Below are positions 46,390 to 57,441 of a stretch of 64,000 nt of DNA, one piece after another. The stretch is from Onchidella celtica (lineage: Eukaryota; Mollusca; Gastropoda; Systellommatophora; Onchidiidae). Position 1 is the first letter of the stretch. Every line of letters begins with the position of its first letter. Made by a program: the position numbers and the translations under genes. Location of the stretch: assembly GCA_963931925.1 (NCBI GenBank), contig OZ007579.1, positions 47,123,271 to 47,187,270 on the forward strand, in the 5' to 3' direction. The notes beneath the pieces are model-generated. The model saw nothing but the letters and a program-made list of their open reading frames with translations, was not told where the DNA came from and made no database searches.

Positions 46390-47544
46390 TGTCACGATTA
46401 AGGTTGATGGCCTTGTACGCCACGAGTGTAGAGGGGGTAAACTTAGTAGGGGAGAAGGGGATTTTAAAGTTGTTGATGAGCATGAAAATTTACTATTACG
46501 AGTAAGGTCGGTGGCCTTGTGCGCCACGAGTTTAGAGGGGGTGAGCTTAGCAGGGGAAAACAAGGTTTTTAACATTGTTGACAAGCGTGAAAAGATACAC
46601 AGGTCTCGCTTTAAACTAGTCCCGTGTGCAGGGCCCTCGGGAGTATAAATAGAGGAGAAGCTCGACGCACGTGGTTCCCAAATTATTCATTCCCAGAGGA
46701 AGACGCAGAGAGTAGCGGTCCGGGCGACAAGTGGAAGGACTTGCCATGGGGACCAGAGGTGTCAGGTGTGTGAGGGATCTATGATGTTCCCATTTGTTTC
46801 CCAAAAAGCAGAATTTATCGGTCCGGGCGACAAGTGGAAGGTCGTGCCATGGGGACCAGAAGTGTTAGGTGTGAGGAAGCAGTGATGATCGATGTCGGGT
46901 GTGAGCCGTCTGTTTTCTATTCGTTTACAGCTTAAGGAGTCCTGAGGAGGAGATGGGAGCCCTTCAGGAACCAGTGATGATCGATGACGGGTGTGAACCG
47001 TGTGTTTTCTATTCGTCTGAAGCTTAAGGAGTCTTGAAGAGGAGATGAGAACCCTTCAGGAGCTAGTGATCTACGATGGCGGGTGTGAACTGTATGCTTT
47101 CTTATTCGTTTGAAGCCAGGGGCGTCTGTTCCCCTTTATCGTTGAAGTTGGAGATCTAGGAAGGATCGTTTGAACTCTGGAGACGTGAAACTGCATCAGC
47201 GAGGAGATCAGCTGTTGACAGAGACTCTTGAGTATAAATAATTAAGTTTATGGACAAAGGGGTTAGAAGTTAGTTGGGGAGTAGAGAATAGCCATGATCC
47301 CCAAGAGTGATTTTCAAATATCTGTTTTTGTGACTGTGTATTTGATTATTATGAGTTGAATGTTTTGGCATAAGTTATTTGTCATGCATTTAGTATTAAA
47401 TATCGTTTGATTTAAATTTCACTCCATGTGTCCGTTAGTCGCTGGTCTGCTTGCTTGGCTTGTTTGCTGGGTTTGAAAGGAAAAATAAGTTAAGTACACA
47501 TCACACACATGGTCGTGACAATCTTCACGCACGTGATCGTGACA
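46390..47544 (+). mobile_element. Solo LTR (family LTR-C)
   Basis: It starts TGTCACGAT and ends ATCGTGACA, a perfect 9-bp inverted terminus. AGAT is repeated at both edges (46386-46389, 47545-47548). TATAAATA lies at 46644. The inside is built of tandem duplications: two ~110-bp units at the start (GATGGCCTTGTACGCCACGAG near 46410 and 46510), two GTCCGGGCGACAAGTGGAAG units (46717, 46820), and three ~110-bp units around ACCCTTCAGGA (46960-47100). No coding sequence. Confidence 0.75.
46644..46651 (+). promoter_or_regulatory. TATA box of LTR-C
   Basis: TATAAATA in GGGAGTATAAATAGAGGAG, followed by the tandem leader repeats. Confidence 0.5.
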
Positions 47545-49195
47545 AGATGAAGAGTCTGTTGCTGTTAATTCTTGCAGATTTGAAGTCTGAATTAAATTTC
47601 CTTTCTTTTCATATAATATGACCATATTAATTTGATCAATCTGAATTTTTTACATTTTTGGGATACTTCTCAAACATGCTCACGGAATCTAAGTAAAAAC
47701 AAACAATGATGTTTACACAACAAATAAATTTATTCATTCAATTTTTCAACTTTTCTTTTATAATAAGCTTGCTTAATTTTTTTTTATAAGATGTCTTCTG
47801 CTATTCTTTCTTGTTCCATACGCTTGGTCTTAATTTCCTCTTCCAGGTATGTTGTCCACAGATATTCTTCTTTATGTCAGAAATCAGATGTTGTTACCAA
47901 ATTTCTGAAGAAACACAAAGAAAATAAGACATCAGTGCAACGTTGAACTTATAGAGAAACAGCTAAATATTAACCATATACAGGTATAATCGTTGTTAAG
48001 TTCAAATAATGGGTATAGAGCAAAATTGTCGTATCTCCAGGTTTATGAATTGGGGTTCATAATGGCAATACTGTAATAATGACAAACTGCTTCCTGCATT
48101 TTTTTTGTTATTCCGCTATTTTTAACCAGTTCCAAATTACAGAGAAGCAGTATTGTTGTATCTCTCATAAAAATGAGATCATTGAGAGCAAAATTGTCGT
48201 ATTTCCAATTAGTGCTTTTAAGTTTTGTGTGAATACATTTTTTGTGACTCCCTTAGTTTATTTCTTTTATTGGTTGTATGATTGTGTGGTTCAGTGCTAT
48301 TGATGAATGATTATTTTGATATCCCTGTTTGCAGAGTGATGTGAAAATAAATGGTTAATATGATTCCTAATTGTGAAGCGCTTATGGGACTGCCATTCGA
48401 GCAAAAAGGGCTGTAAAAATTATATTATTTTCATTCAATTTTTCAAAACTATCCTTTAAATTCACAACTCAGATTGTTGTAACTCCATTAAATTATCTGA
48501 TTTGATCTCATGTGTTGAGTGCAATAATGTTGTATTGGATGTTGGTGTTTGTAGTTTGATACTGATGTATGTCAAGCCATATAAGAAATGTTCTCTGAGA
48601 AGGCCTTAGCAGTAGATTGAAAAATATGGCACTTCTGCCTTCTGTATATAACCAACAAAACCAAGCACAAAAATAAAAAATAGTTCTCAAAGTTATGGCT
48701 CTGGCAAAATGCTTTCTGCAAAATTGTAGAAAGTCCAAAAAGAGGTTGATAAAACACAATTGATATGATTATTTAGCAATAGCTGGCATATAAATCCTTT
48801 ATATATTCCGTAATAAATGCATTGACAAAAACCAGAGATTCTGTATATCATTCCTGACTTCCAGGCTGTATTTGAATTTCAAACTTGAGTTTCTGAAAAA
48901 CAGGAAGTTTGTATAGCAACAATTTTGCTCAATACCCGCGAAATAGCAATGCATAAAAAATACAAAGCAATACATTGTTTAAATATTATATATAAACTTG
49001 ATCTATACATTAGTGCTGCACCTTGATTAATGTGTAGGCCTACAGTACAAGGTCATTTTACATTACCTCTTATGTCTTTATAAAGTATATTATTCCAGGC
49101 TAATGATGATGATTCTGACATTGAAATTTCTCTATATTTTCTAGTGTAAATATATTGATTTGGTGTTCTCAGTGTTTATTTATTGTATTACTTGT
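47545..49195. other. Harbinger interior or unassigned, with MITE remnant
   Basis: Apart from the MITE piece at 48011, nothing is recognised. Sequence is AT-rich with no frame above 84 codons. Confidence 0.35.
48011..48210. mobile_element. MITE remnant, relative of 60992-61243
   Basis: GGGTATAGAGCAAAATTG starts it, and about 200 bp match the reverse complement of the MITE at 60992-61243. The match ends at GTATTTCC. A possible displaced other end, GCAACAATTTTGCTCAATACCC, lies at about 48916-48937 (written here as separate words GCAACAATTTTGC and TCAATACCC). Confidence 0.65.
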
Positions 49196-50278
49196 TTTCA
49201 CGAGCGAGTGAGCGAGGGTCAATAAGTGCGGGGAAGGGACTTGAAGCGTGCATGTTGTGAGTGAAGTTGAGGCGTAGTAGAGGCAAAATCTGAATAGTCA
49301 GATCACTGCAAGTTAAGAAGTCCAAGGAGACAGACGTGAGAAAGCAGTCGGGAGATTGTGTGTTTTCCAGTGATGACTGGTAAGTTGAACTATGATTGAT
49401 AATTATGGTGATTGATGTACTATGTTCTCCTATGACCATGATGTAAATAAGTTATATGTGAGGAATGTGAAAGTCATTAATTACTGTGTATATAGATGTG
49501 TGCAATGAGCGATAGATGTAAGTTAGGATCATGGATTCGTAGCGAGTCTTGAGTACTGTGTAATACGGTGGAGGTGTGTTACCGTAGAGAAGTGCAGATG
49601 TGTGGTGAGTGAAATGTGGACTATTGTGTGTACGCTTGATGGTTCGTAATGAGTGGTGAAGTGGATAGTAATTGTATGGTGTTATACAGATGTAATGTTA
49701 TTTCTATAGGTGCCGGGGTCGGGCAGAGAAGCCACCCGCGGTGAGCGGACTTGTGCCGGGGTTGGGCCGAAGGCTCCCCACAGGCCTGCCTGAGTGAAGC
49801 TGTCGCGCAGGACAACGGGAGCACATGAGTCGTGGCAGTCTGGCCACAGACAAGGACGTTGTTATTGTCCTTGTTGCTATTAAGGTGTTAATGTGCTATT
49901 GAGATACTAATGTGCTATTGAAATATTAATGTGCTATTAAAACATCGAGGGGAGATTGAGATACGGAGATTAGGTTGAGCAGGAGCCAATAAGAGAGGCC
50001 AACAAGTAGTATATATATGGATGTGAGGCTGAGGCCAGAGCATAGTTAAGAAGTAACTATCGGGTTGTGGACCCGGAGAAGAATGAATGTTGGGAATACT
50101 GACCATTGAATGGTATTTGAATTGAGTTAATGTAATGTATGTAATTGCACAGATATCTTACTTTTATATATAATAAATGTGTGAGTCTGTTTGGTTGTTC
50201 TGTTAAGTGTTATACTTGTTCGTTCGTGATTGTTGTCCTGTCATAATTATTACATCTCCCAGTCTGGGATTTGTGACA
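49196..50278 (+). mobile_element. Solo LTR, diverged LTR-A subfamily
   Basis: It starts TTTCACGAGCGAGTGAGCG (the expected TG has become TT) and ends CAGTCTGGGATTTGTGACA. Exact CTTGT duplications flank it (49191-49195, 50279-50283). Colinear with the LTR-A of 44162-45425 but with much more change and a shortened 38-bp repeat section, so it belongs to an older or separate subfamily. Confidence 0.82.
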
Positions 50279-50283
50279 CTTGT

Positions 50284-51271
50284 TAGCTTTCTATAAAATT
50301 CGAAGTGTATCTTCACAGGTGGAGTTCATCATGTGAAAAAAATCGAGTGTGCATTTAATTTGTGGAATATTTAATTTTTGCTGGATTAGATCATGGACGA
50401 TGGAAGAATATAATATGCTCGTTGGGTTATTAATGTTGTTTTGTTTTTTTCTCCGCATTCTTTTCCAGGCGTTTCTCTCTGCATCATGGTAACTTGTGTA
50501 TTATATGTACATGTAATTGTCTTGAAATATTAAGTTCATTTCTGATTTTCAAAAATTGAAATAAAATGCAGATGACTTTATATTTATGTCTTATGATTAT
50601 TTCATACACTGCTGTTAATTTAATGTATGTCAGTGTTAAACAAAGAAATAGAATGCATATTTCACGCATAAGCAACCAAGTACCAAAAATATAAAAACAA
50701 AATCGGTGGACACGACTAAAATTAGTATAAAAATCTAACCATATCAAAGTGAATGGATATTCAATCCAATTGTTTATCAACGCATAATTAATTCATGTTG
50801 ATTTCCTCTAAATTATATTATTATGTATGGGAGTCAAGAATGTTTTTATGCATGTACATGTAATAATATGGTACCTGATGACAGTGTTAAGCAAACAATT
50901 TAAATGACAATTGATATAAACTGTGACTATTATTTCTTCTTAATTGTAATACGATTTAGGGGAGTCAAGAACACAATCATGTATGCACTTGTGCTAGGAT
51001 GATACCAGTGATGCACAACATTTAAAAACTAAGGTTGAAATAAAATGTGATAAACCAACAAAAGTTACAAGTGCAACAGCTGTGCACAGTCCACAATAGA
51101 ACTTTCAAATAAGAACTTTTTGTCATCTTCATTTTTGCTATCACTTAGTATACCATGTCCTTCATAAAGAATTGCACCGCTTCGATCGTATTTTAATAAT
51201 CATCATTGAACCCCATTTCCCCATGAAAATAATATTGTATGTCTAAGTGAAAGCAACTAAATTTAAAGACA
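50284..51271. other. Harbinger interior or unassigned sequence
   Basis: AT-rich, nothing recognised; it lies downstream of the Myb-like stop codon on the - strand, so it may include that gene's 3' UTR. Confidence 0.35.
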
Positions 51272-54200
51272 TCAATGAACTTGAAGACGAAACCAATGCC
51301 AGCACTCATTTCCGATACCTTTCTTTTCCACCACCCTCACATCCAAGCCATCCCATCCATAGTCCGGGATTGGTGCAGAGCAAGTGTCTGAAATGAATAA
51401 AAAATTAACATTTATAATGCCTAATATTGTTATGAAGGAAACCATTTATTACCTATTGTAACTAACACTAACACTACTAACAGATAAGAACTCCCAAATC
51501 ACAAATCAAATACCAACTGAAACTACACGTGCAAAGAGCACCATTGTGTAATTGCAATACTTGGTGTATCCACTTAGATGGAATTAGATAAAGACAGGAA
51601 ATAACTGGACCAACTACAAAACAATTCCATAGAAGGTACCTATATCATGCACATAAATATAAATTACTATTAAAAAAATTCCAGCATATTTATGTGCGTA
51701 CTCTGTGAAAAACTTAACAAAGCCAAATAATGATGAGCAATTGCAATGCCACTAGCAGCTGCCTGAAAGCACATCAAATCCTCTATTCAAAACTGGCATT
51801 GTCAAAACCGTCCTATATAACTGATCGATAGAAAATTGCATGAAGATTCCGATCTGTAATACAAAATTATCAGTAACATGTATACACAAACAAAACCTCT
51901 GCAGATAACACAACTTTACCTGTGATGCCATATACAAGAGCTTTCTTGTCCCCTATGATATCCATCACGGTGTCAAAATATGGTGGCACTTTGGGGGACT
52001 CACCACCACCAGTCCCTGCCGCGTCAGCTTTGTATCTGATGGCTCCACTTTTCAAATCCTGGGTAAACAAACATCAAGTAAATATTTTTAAAAAAATGAA
52101 ATAGGGTTTACAGTTTTGGGTGGCTCCATACTTTTCTTTAGCAGTCATATGTTAGATCAACTAGCTATCTGCAATCAGTAAATTAAGATTTTTGGTTATA
52201 TCTGTCAAGAAGCAATAGTGATACCAAATCAGCAACTTTTTTTAAAACTTTGATAACATTAAACAAGCTGGGAACAAAATGTATGGATCAAAATGACCAA
52301 GCCATGCAGAGAATAATATTCATGCCAATTTTTAATCTGATGTATAATAGTATTTTAATTAATGCCTAATAATACTAATGTCTTGACTCATGTCATACAA
52401 ATAACGAAGTGCAGATAGTTCCAAATGTATTGACCTGGTCTCTCCCTTGGGTTTAACTAGAATGGCAGAGAGAGGGGTGGTGCCTCTGGGCAAAGCACCA
52501 TCTCTTAAAAATAGCCCAGGCAAGGCAGCAAAACGAGGAGGCGTTTGCTCGGGCTTGGCAAGCGTCTGTCTCTCCTCTATAAGCCCACCCATTTCCGATT
52601 TGGAGAGGACACTCCAGCCATCCGTTACGGATGGGCACAACACGGGAGGTGGCAGTTACCGGTGATAAGCTCAATCCATTTGGCGTACGGATGAGCGCCA
52701 GGGGTCCCCTCTGTCGGTGGGAGCGGCTTTTCAGCTGCATTGATCAACTACCGCCCGCCGTAACCTGGGCAGCCCCCAGGCAGTTGGGTGTTGTTCCGCC
52801 ACGTCAGCCTGCTTCATAAGGTGGTTGGAGCTAGACCAAAAGTCAAAAAGCTGACGTAAAGTGTGCACCTGGCAAAAACAGAAAAATACTAAAACTTGGT
52901 ACCTGGAACGTCAGAACAATGCGCCCAGGCTTGCAACAGCAAGATCTCACTAATATTGACTCCATCAGGAAATCCCAAATTATTGATCGAGAACTTCAGC
53001 TACTAAACATCGACATCGCTGCCCTTCAAGAAACTCGACTTCCCGACTCCGGGTCAGTCAAAGAAGAAAACTACACCTTCTTCTGGCAGGGCCTTAGCAG
53101 CGAACAGCCGAGAATCCACGGCGTGGGCTTCGCCGTAAAAAACTCCCTTATCAATTCGATCGCAACTCCAATTGAAGTGTCAGAACGCATCATGACACTC
53201 AGACTGAACACCCGGTCTGGTTTTACCAACATTATCTGTGTCTATGCCCCAACACTTACCTCCTCTGACGAAACCAAAGACATTTTCTACGAGGCATTGC
53301 AGAGGACTCTCCACAACATCCCTCTCACCGAAGGCCTGCTAATTCTGGGTGACTTTAACGCTCGAGTGGGAGCAGATCACTCCGTATGGCCAAAGTGCAT
53401 TGGGCACTTCGGCATTGGCAACATCAACGAAAACGGGCAGCGCCTTCTGGAGCTATGCTCCGTAAACTCATTATGTGTTACAAACACGTACTTTGACCTT
53501 AAGAGATGCCAAAGAACATCATGGCGCCATCCCAGGTCTGGCCATTGGCATCAATTAGATCTTATTCTCTCAAGGAGGAAGAGTTTGGGCTGTATAAAAA
53601 TAACTCGTTCCCTCCACAGTGCTGACTGTGACACCGACCATGCACTGGTAGTCAGCAAATCAAAATTTCGGCGAAGAAAATATACAGATCAAAAGCCCCT
53701 TCAATCCCTAAGATCAATGTAACAGCAATCAGAGATGAATCAAATAGAAAGTCATTTGAAAAGTTATTTGCTGAAAGCATGGATAATGTCACCCAATGTG
53801 ACTCGGTAGATGAAACATGGAACACTCTCAGTTCAAAAATTCATGACTGTGCCATCAAGTCTTTTGGACAGCATAAAGTTTCAAACAACGACTGGGTAGC
53901 CCAGAACAGCGAAATTCTCCTGCCTCTCATTGAGCAAAAGAAATCTGCTTTCAATGAGTATAACAAAAATTGCAATCAGAGTACAAAAACTTGTTTGAAA
54001 AATGCAAAAGCTAAACTTCAGCTGGAGGTAAGACGTTGCGCCAACAAATACTGGACAGACTTGTGTAACAGCATACAAGAGGCAAATGAAAAGGGAGATA
54101 TGAAAACCGCCTTTAGTCAGATGAAAGTAGCTCTTGGGCCAATCATCACCAAGAGCGCCCCACTTAAGTCTGTAAATGGTGAACCCATCACAGATAAAAA

Positions 54201-56450
54201 TGAACAACTGAATAGGTGGGTAGAGCATTACTCTCTGTTGTATTCAACTGAGAAAAATATTCCACCAGATTTTGAGGAACACCTCCAAAAACTGCCAATA
54301 ATGGGCGAACTTGACGCTGAACCTTCCTTAGTCGAGCTTTCCAATGCAATCGACCACCTGTCTGCTGGAAAAGCCACAGGAAGTGACAACATTCCTGCAG
54401 AGGTATTAAAAGACCTAAAAGGCCCACTATTACCACACCTGTATAATCTGTTACCGCAGTGTTGGAAAGAAGGCGTGATACCACATGATATGAGAGACGC
54501 CAAAATTGTCACACTTTACAAGAACAAAGGAGACAAAGGCGACTGCAACAACTATCGAGGCATATCCCTCCTCAGCATTACTGGAAAGGCTTTTGCTCGC
54601 GTCATCCTCTGTCGCCTTCAACAACTGGCGGAAAAAGTCTTACCAGAAACACAATGTGGCTTTCGAAGCAAACGATCAACTATTGACATGATATTTGCAC
54701 TTCGGCAAATCCAAGAAAAATGTAAAGAACAAAACAGGCCGCTTATAACATGCTTTGTGGACCTAACAAAGGCTTTCGACACCGTAAGCCGATCTGGCCT
54801 GTATGCAGTCCTTAAATCCATAGGCTGTCCACCAACATTGCTAAAACTTATTGCATCCTTCCACACTGACATGAGGGCATGTGTCAACTTTGAGGGCTGC
54901 ACATCCAATTCATTTGCTGTAAACAGCGGTGTGAAGCAGGGATGTGTTCTTGCTCCTACCTTATTTGGTATATATTTTGCAGCCCTACTCAAGAATGCCT
55001 TTGGTCAATGTTCAGGTGGAGTACTTATTAACACCAGAGTGGACGGCTCCATTTTTAATGTTGCCAGACTAAAAGCAAAATCTCGTACAGAGCATATTAT
55101 GTTACAAGAGCTCCTCTTCGCAGATGATGCTGCAATCGTGGCCCACGATGAAACCACGCTCCAGGCTCTCATCAATAGCCTTGCCAAAGCCTGTGACAAA
55201 TTCATGCTAAAGATCAGTGTCTCAAAAACTGTAGTTTTGACACAAGGCTTGAGAAACCCCAACCCAATCATGCTGAATGGCTCTCCTCTGGAGCAAGTGG
55301 GAAAATTCTGCTACCTAGGCTCAACCATCAGTGGTAGCACAGACATAACAACTGAAATAGATGCCAGAATAGGAAAGGCGGCCACAGCTTTTGGCAAACT
55401 CTCAAAAAGGGTGTGGAACAATAGCAAGCTGACCATCAAAACAAAGGTACTCGTGTACCAAACTTGCGTCCTAAGCACCCTGCTGTATGGCTCAGAGACA
55501 TGGACCACCTACTCCAAACATGAAAGATCCCTCAACTCCTTCCACCTGCGCTGCCTACGCAAAATTCTCAAGATCAAGTGGCAAGACAGGATCTCAAATA
55601 TCGAAGTTCTGAGCTGAGCCAACATTCCATCAACTCAGGCTCTCCTAGGCAAAAAAAGACTGCGGTGGCTTGGACATCTCCACCGTATGGAAAATGATCG
55701 CATCCCCAGACAAATTCTCTACGGGGAACTTGCTACTGGCAACCGACCCAGAGGTAGGCCACATCTGCGATTCAAAGACACTTGCAAGGTCACGATGAAA
55801 GCATTCAACATCGACCCCAATGAATGGGAGAACCTTGCAAATGATCGAAGCAGATGGAGACAAAAATTGCGCAGTGGCACGCTCGCAATAGACTTCAAGG
55901 CAAAAGAAACATACCTGACAAAACGACAGAGGCGGAATGAAAACACTCGCCAAAGTGAACCCAAAAGACTGACCTGCAATCACTGCCATCGCACTCTCGG
56001 GTCAAACATTGGTAGAATAAGCCACGAGAGAAGCTGTCAGTCAAAGTGAAAGTGAATATTCTAGCTGCTAAGACCGTCTGTAAAGACGCTAAAGGCCATA
56101 TATATATATATTCGCAGATGTCTGCGAAAAAGATCCCGATTTATGAAAGTTTTTTTTTAACTTACATTAATCATTGAAAGAACACTGGCTGTAAAAACTC
56201 TTGTGACAGTGACATATTTCAGTTGTTGTTTTCTACTAAATCTTCGTGAACTACTCACATTCCATTCCGTTTTTAGTCCCTCCATTGTTCGGTCCGGTGC
56301 CATCATATCCGCCTCACTGACGGCACTTGCGATCCGTTCCCACGCCTGTTTCTTGCATCTAAAGGTATAGTCGTTTGAGAACTTAAAAGTAAGGGTCTCT
56401 CGATCTGCAGAAGGTAGCAGCATGGAGACATCTTTGGAGGAAAATCTCAT
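51272..56450 (-). CDS. Myb/SANT-like Harbinger accessory protein, three exons
   Basis: Exon 1 is 56450-56259 (ATG; donor GTGAGT), exon 2 is 52058-51920 (acceptor TTTACCCAG, donor GTAAAG) and exon 3 is 51387-51272 (acceptor TCATTTCAG, TGA). Lengths 192, 139 and 116 bp join in frame to 148 codons with no internal stop. Exon 1 reads as a Myb/SANT or trihelix DNA-binding domain (MRFSSKDVSMLL, KKQAWERIASAVSEA, RTMEGLKTEWN). Exon 2 continues DLKSGAIRYKADA, then AAGTGGGESP and VMDIIGD, a pattern of the NAIF1/Harbinger Myb-like family. Such proteins bind the transposon ends and bring the transposase to the nucleus. Intron 1 is about 4.2 kb because a LINE inserted into it. The gene is intact although the partner transposase is broken. 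Expression is unknown. Confidence 0.75.
52919..53722 (+). CDS. LINE AP endonuclease domain
   Basis: 267 codons from the ATG at 52919. This domain nicks the genomic target so that the RT can prime. Motifs seen: ALQETRLP with the catalytic Glu near residue 40, VYAPT near 97, LGDFNARVG near 145, the histidine-containing HWHQLDLIL near 210, and DTDHALVVS near 241. The conserved Asn lies in LGTWNVRT just upstream of this ATG. That frame is open back to a TAG at 52832 with no other ATG, so the annotated start is too short and the real start is unclear. The frame ends at 53722 by a one-base shift near 53690; RT continues in the next frame. Confidence 0.85.
   Translation: MRPGLQQQDLTNIDSIRKSQIIDRELQLLNIDIAALQETRLPDSGSVKEENYTFFWQGLSSEQPRIHGVGFAVKNSLINSIATPIEVSERIMTLRLNTRSGFTNIICVYAPTLTSSDETKDIFYEALQRTLHNIPLTEGLLILGDFNARVGADHSVWPKCIGHFGIGNINENGQRLLELCSVNSLCVTNTYFDLKRCQRTSWRHPRSGHWHQLDLILSRRKSLGCIKITRSLHSADCDTDHALVVSKSKFRRRKYTDQKPLQSLRSM
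53695..56049 (+). CDS. LINE reverse transcriptase and zinc-finger tail, one in-frame stop
   Basis: The first ATG in this frame is 53779; the frame itself opens after the shift near 53695. RT motifs: GKATGSDNIPAEVLK, NYRGISLLS, QCGFRSKRST, VDLTKAFDTVS (near residue 330), SGVKQGCVLAPTLF and the catalytic LLFADDAAIVA (near 447). TGA at 55615-55617 falls after NIEVLS, but the same frame continues through ANIPSTQALLG, LRWLGHLHRMENDRIP and a C-terminal CNHCHRTLG...HERSC zinc-binding motif to 56047. The stop probably replaced an Arg or similar codon. Apart from that stop and the shift to the endonuclease frame, the protein looks complete. Confidence 0.85.
56111..56128. repeat. Perfect short hairpin next to the LINE 3' end
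   Basis: TTCGCAGA-TG-TCTGCGAA is fully self-complementary and directly follows the AT microsatellite. It may be part of the LINE 3' end or of the Harbinger intron. Confidence 0.5.
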
Positions 56451-56690
56451 TTTTCTCTCCTGCCGAATCCATTGCTTTGCACTGCTGTACGTACGCGGCT
56501 GTAACTATGGGAAGTATTCCTAATTTCCTACTCGTGCCGTCTTATCCAAAGTTGTTCTTTCGCGCGGAAGAGTTCCCAACATTTTACGACATAATGATGA
56601 CGCAATTGCGTAGCTGAGGTCATGATTATGAATACCAAATTTAACGTATTTACGTTATAACGTAAATGCGCTAAGTTACCGACAAAAATC

Positions 56691-56716
56691 TACGCATCGT
56701 TTATGAATACCGGCAC
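56691..56716 (-). repeat. Harbinger right terminal inverted repeat
   Basis: The reverse complement starts GTGCCGGTATTCATAAACG; it pairs with 28810-28835. A subterminal copy (TTATGAATACC) lies at 56628. Confidence 0.6.
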
Positions 56717-57237
56717 AGGGGAGTGCAAAAGGTATTAACTAAAAACAACCAACCAAACAAACGAACAAACAACAGCAACAACAAAATAAACCTAAAGGAA
56801 CGGACAAGGTGAAACAGATCCATCAAATTCACTCAGACTGAAAATAATAAGTAGATTAATCTCGGGCAGAGCTGGGTACCTCAGCTAGTAAATAAATAAA
56901 GAAATCAAATACATAAGAAAAGCCCTTTCATATGATATCATTATTATCACCGCTATTGCAATGACGTTGACATTTTCTAAAGATCTAAATGTATATATTT
57001 CAATATCAATATCGACAATTGGAGGAGTGTGATTGAAATTTACCATAATTTCAAGGACCATAATCCGGCCACGACGTATGTTAGTCAATTCAGTATTCCC
57101 CTTTAATTTCAAGCCACACAAATATTGCTGGGACTGATGAGAAGCTCTTTATTTATTTGACATTGTCTTATTTCACTTCACCAACTTCATATACCCGAAG
57201 TAAAAATATGGTATAGGCCTCTTTCATACAACCCCCT
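56717..57237. other. Unassigned sequence
   Basis: A CAAACAAACGAACAAACAACAGC-like A/C-rich patch near 56750 (CAAACAAACG, AACAAACAAC) and otherwise nothing recognised. Confidence 0.35.
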
Positions 57238-57441
57238 CCCAGCGAGCATCCTAACGTCAGTCCGATGTAGATTTGTATAGGATTTCTATGGCGTTGGTTG
57301 GATTACCCAGGTTGGGGCGGGTTACCTACATCAAACCGACACAATGCTGTGACCAGCGACCTACCTAGAAACAATGCCATTCTTATGTAAAATCTCGACG
57401 GCAATCCTACACATCGGATTTCCTTAAGGTTGCTGGCTGGG
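57238..57441. mobile_element. 204-bp MITE with CCCAGC termini
   Basis: It starts CCCAGCGAGCATCCTAA and, on the other strand, CCCAGCCAGCAACCTTAAGG. Both arms share TCCGATGT about 25-30 bp in. No coding capacity and no clear target duplication. Confidence 0.55.

Larger units (their letters stand above)
52440..56098 (+). mobile_element. LINE with APE endonuclease and RT, nearly intact
   Basis: It contains an endonuclease frame, an RT frame and a C-terminal zinc-finger tail in order on the + strand, inserted in intron 1 of the Myb-like gene. The 3' boundary is set at the AT microsatellite (ATATATATAT from about 56099); the 5' boundary is a guess from the start of a GC-richer leader near 52440. 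Only one frameshift and one in-frame stop were seen. It belongs to the APE-type non-LTR group; I think of RTE-like elements but do not commit to a clade. Confidence 0.85.
28810..56716. mobile_element. PIF/Harbinger DNA transposon, expanded by nested insertions
   Basis: The left end (28810-28835) and the right end (56691-56716, reverse complement) agree at 22 of 26 bases, sharing GTATTCATAA and ATGCGTA. Both have a second subterminal GGTATTCATAA word about 50-75 bp further in. Between them lie the two genes a Harbinger element carries, in convergent orientation: a DDE transposase (+, 29027-33018) and a Myb/SANT-like protein (-, 51272-56450). Everything else between is later insertion: MITE 31679-32494, Gypsy 33262-45425, LTR 46390-47544, LTR 49196-50278 and LINE ~52440-56098. 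Net length would be about 9 kb, so more undetected insertions are likely. A 3-bp target duplication was not identified. Confidence 0.65.

Noticed and set aside
52359..52740. Overlapping frames on both strands just before the LINE endonuclease
   Set aside because: They lie in the GC-richer LINE leader and show no conserved domain. An ORF1 protein could not be supported.
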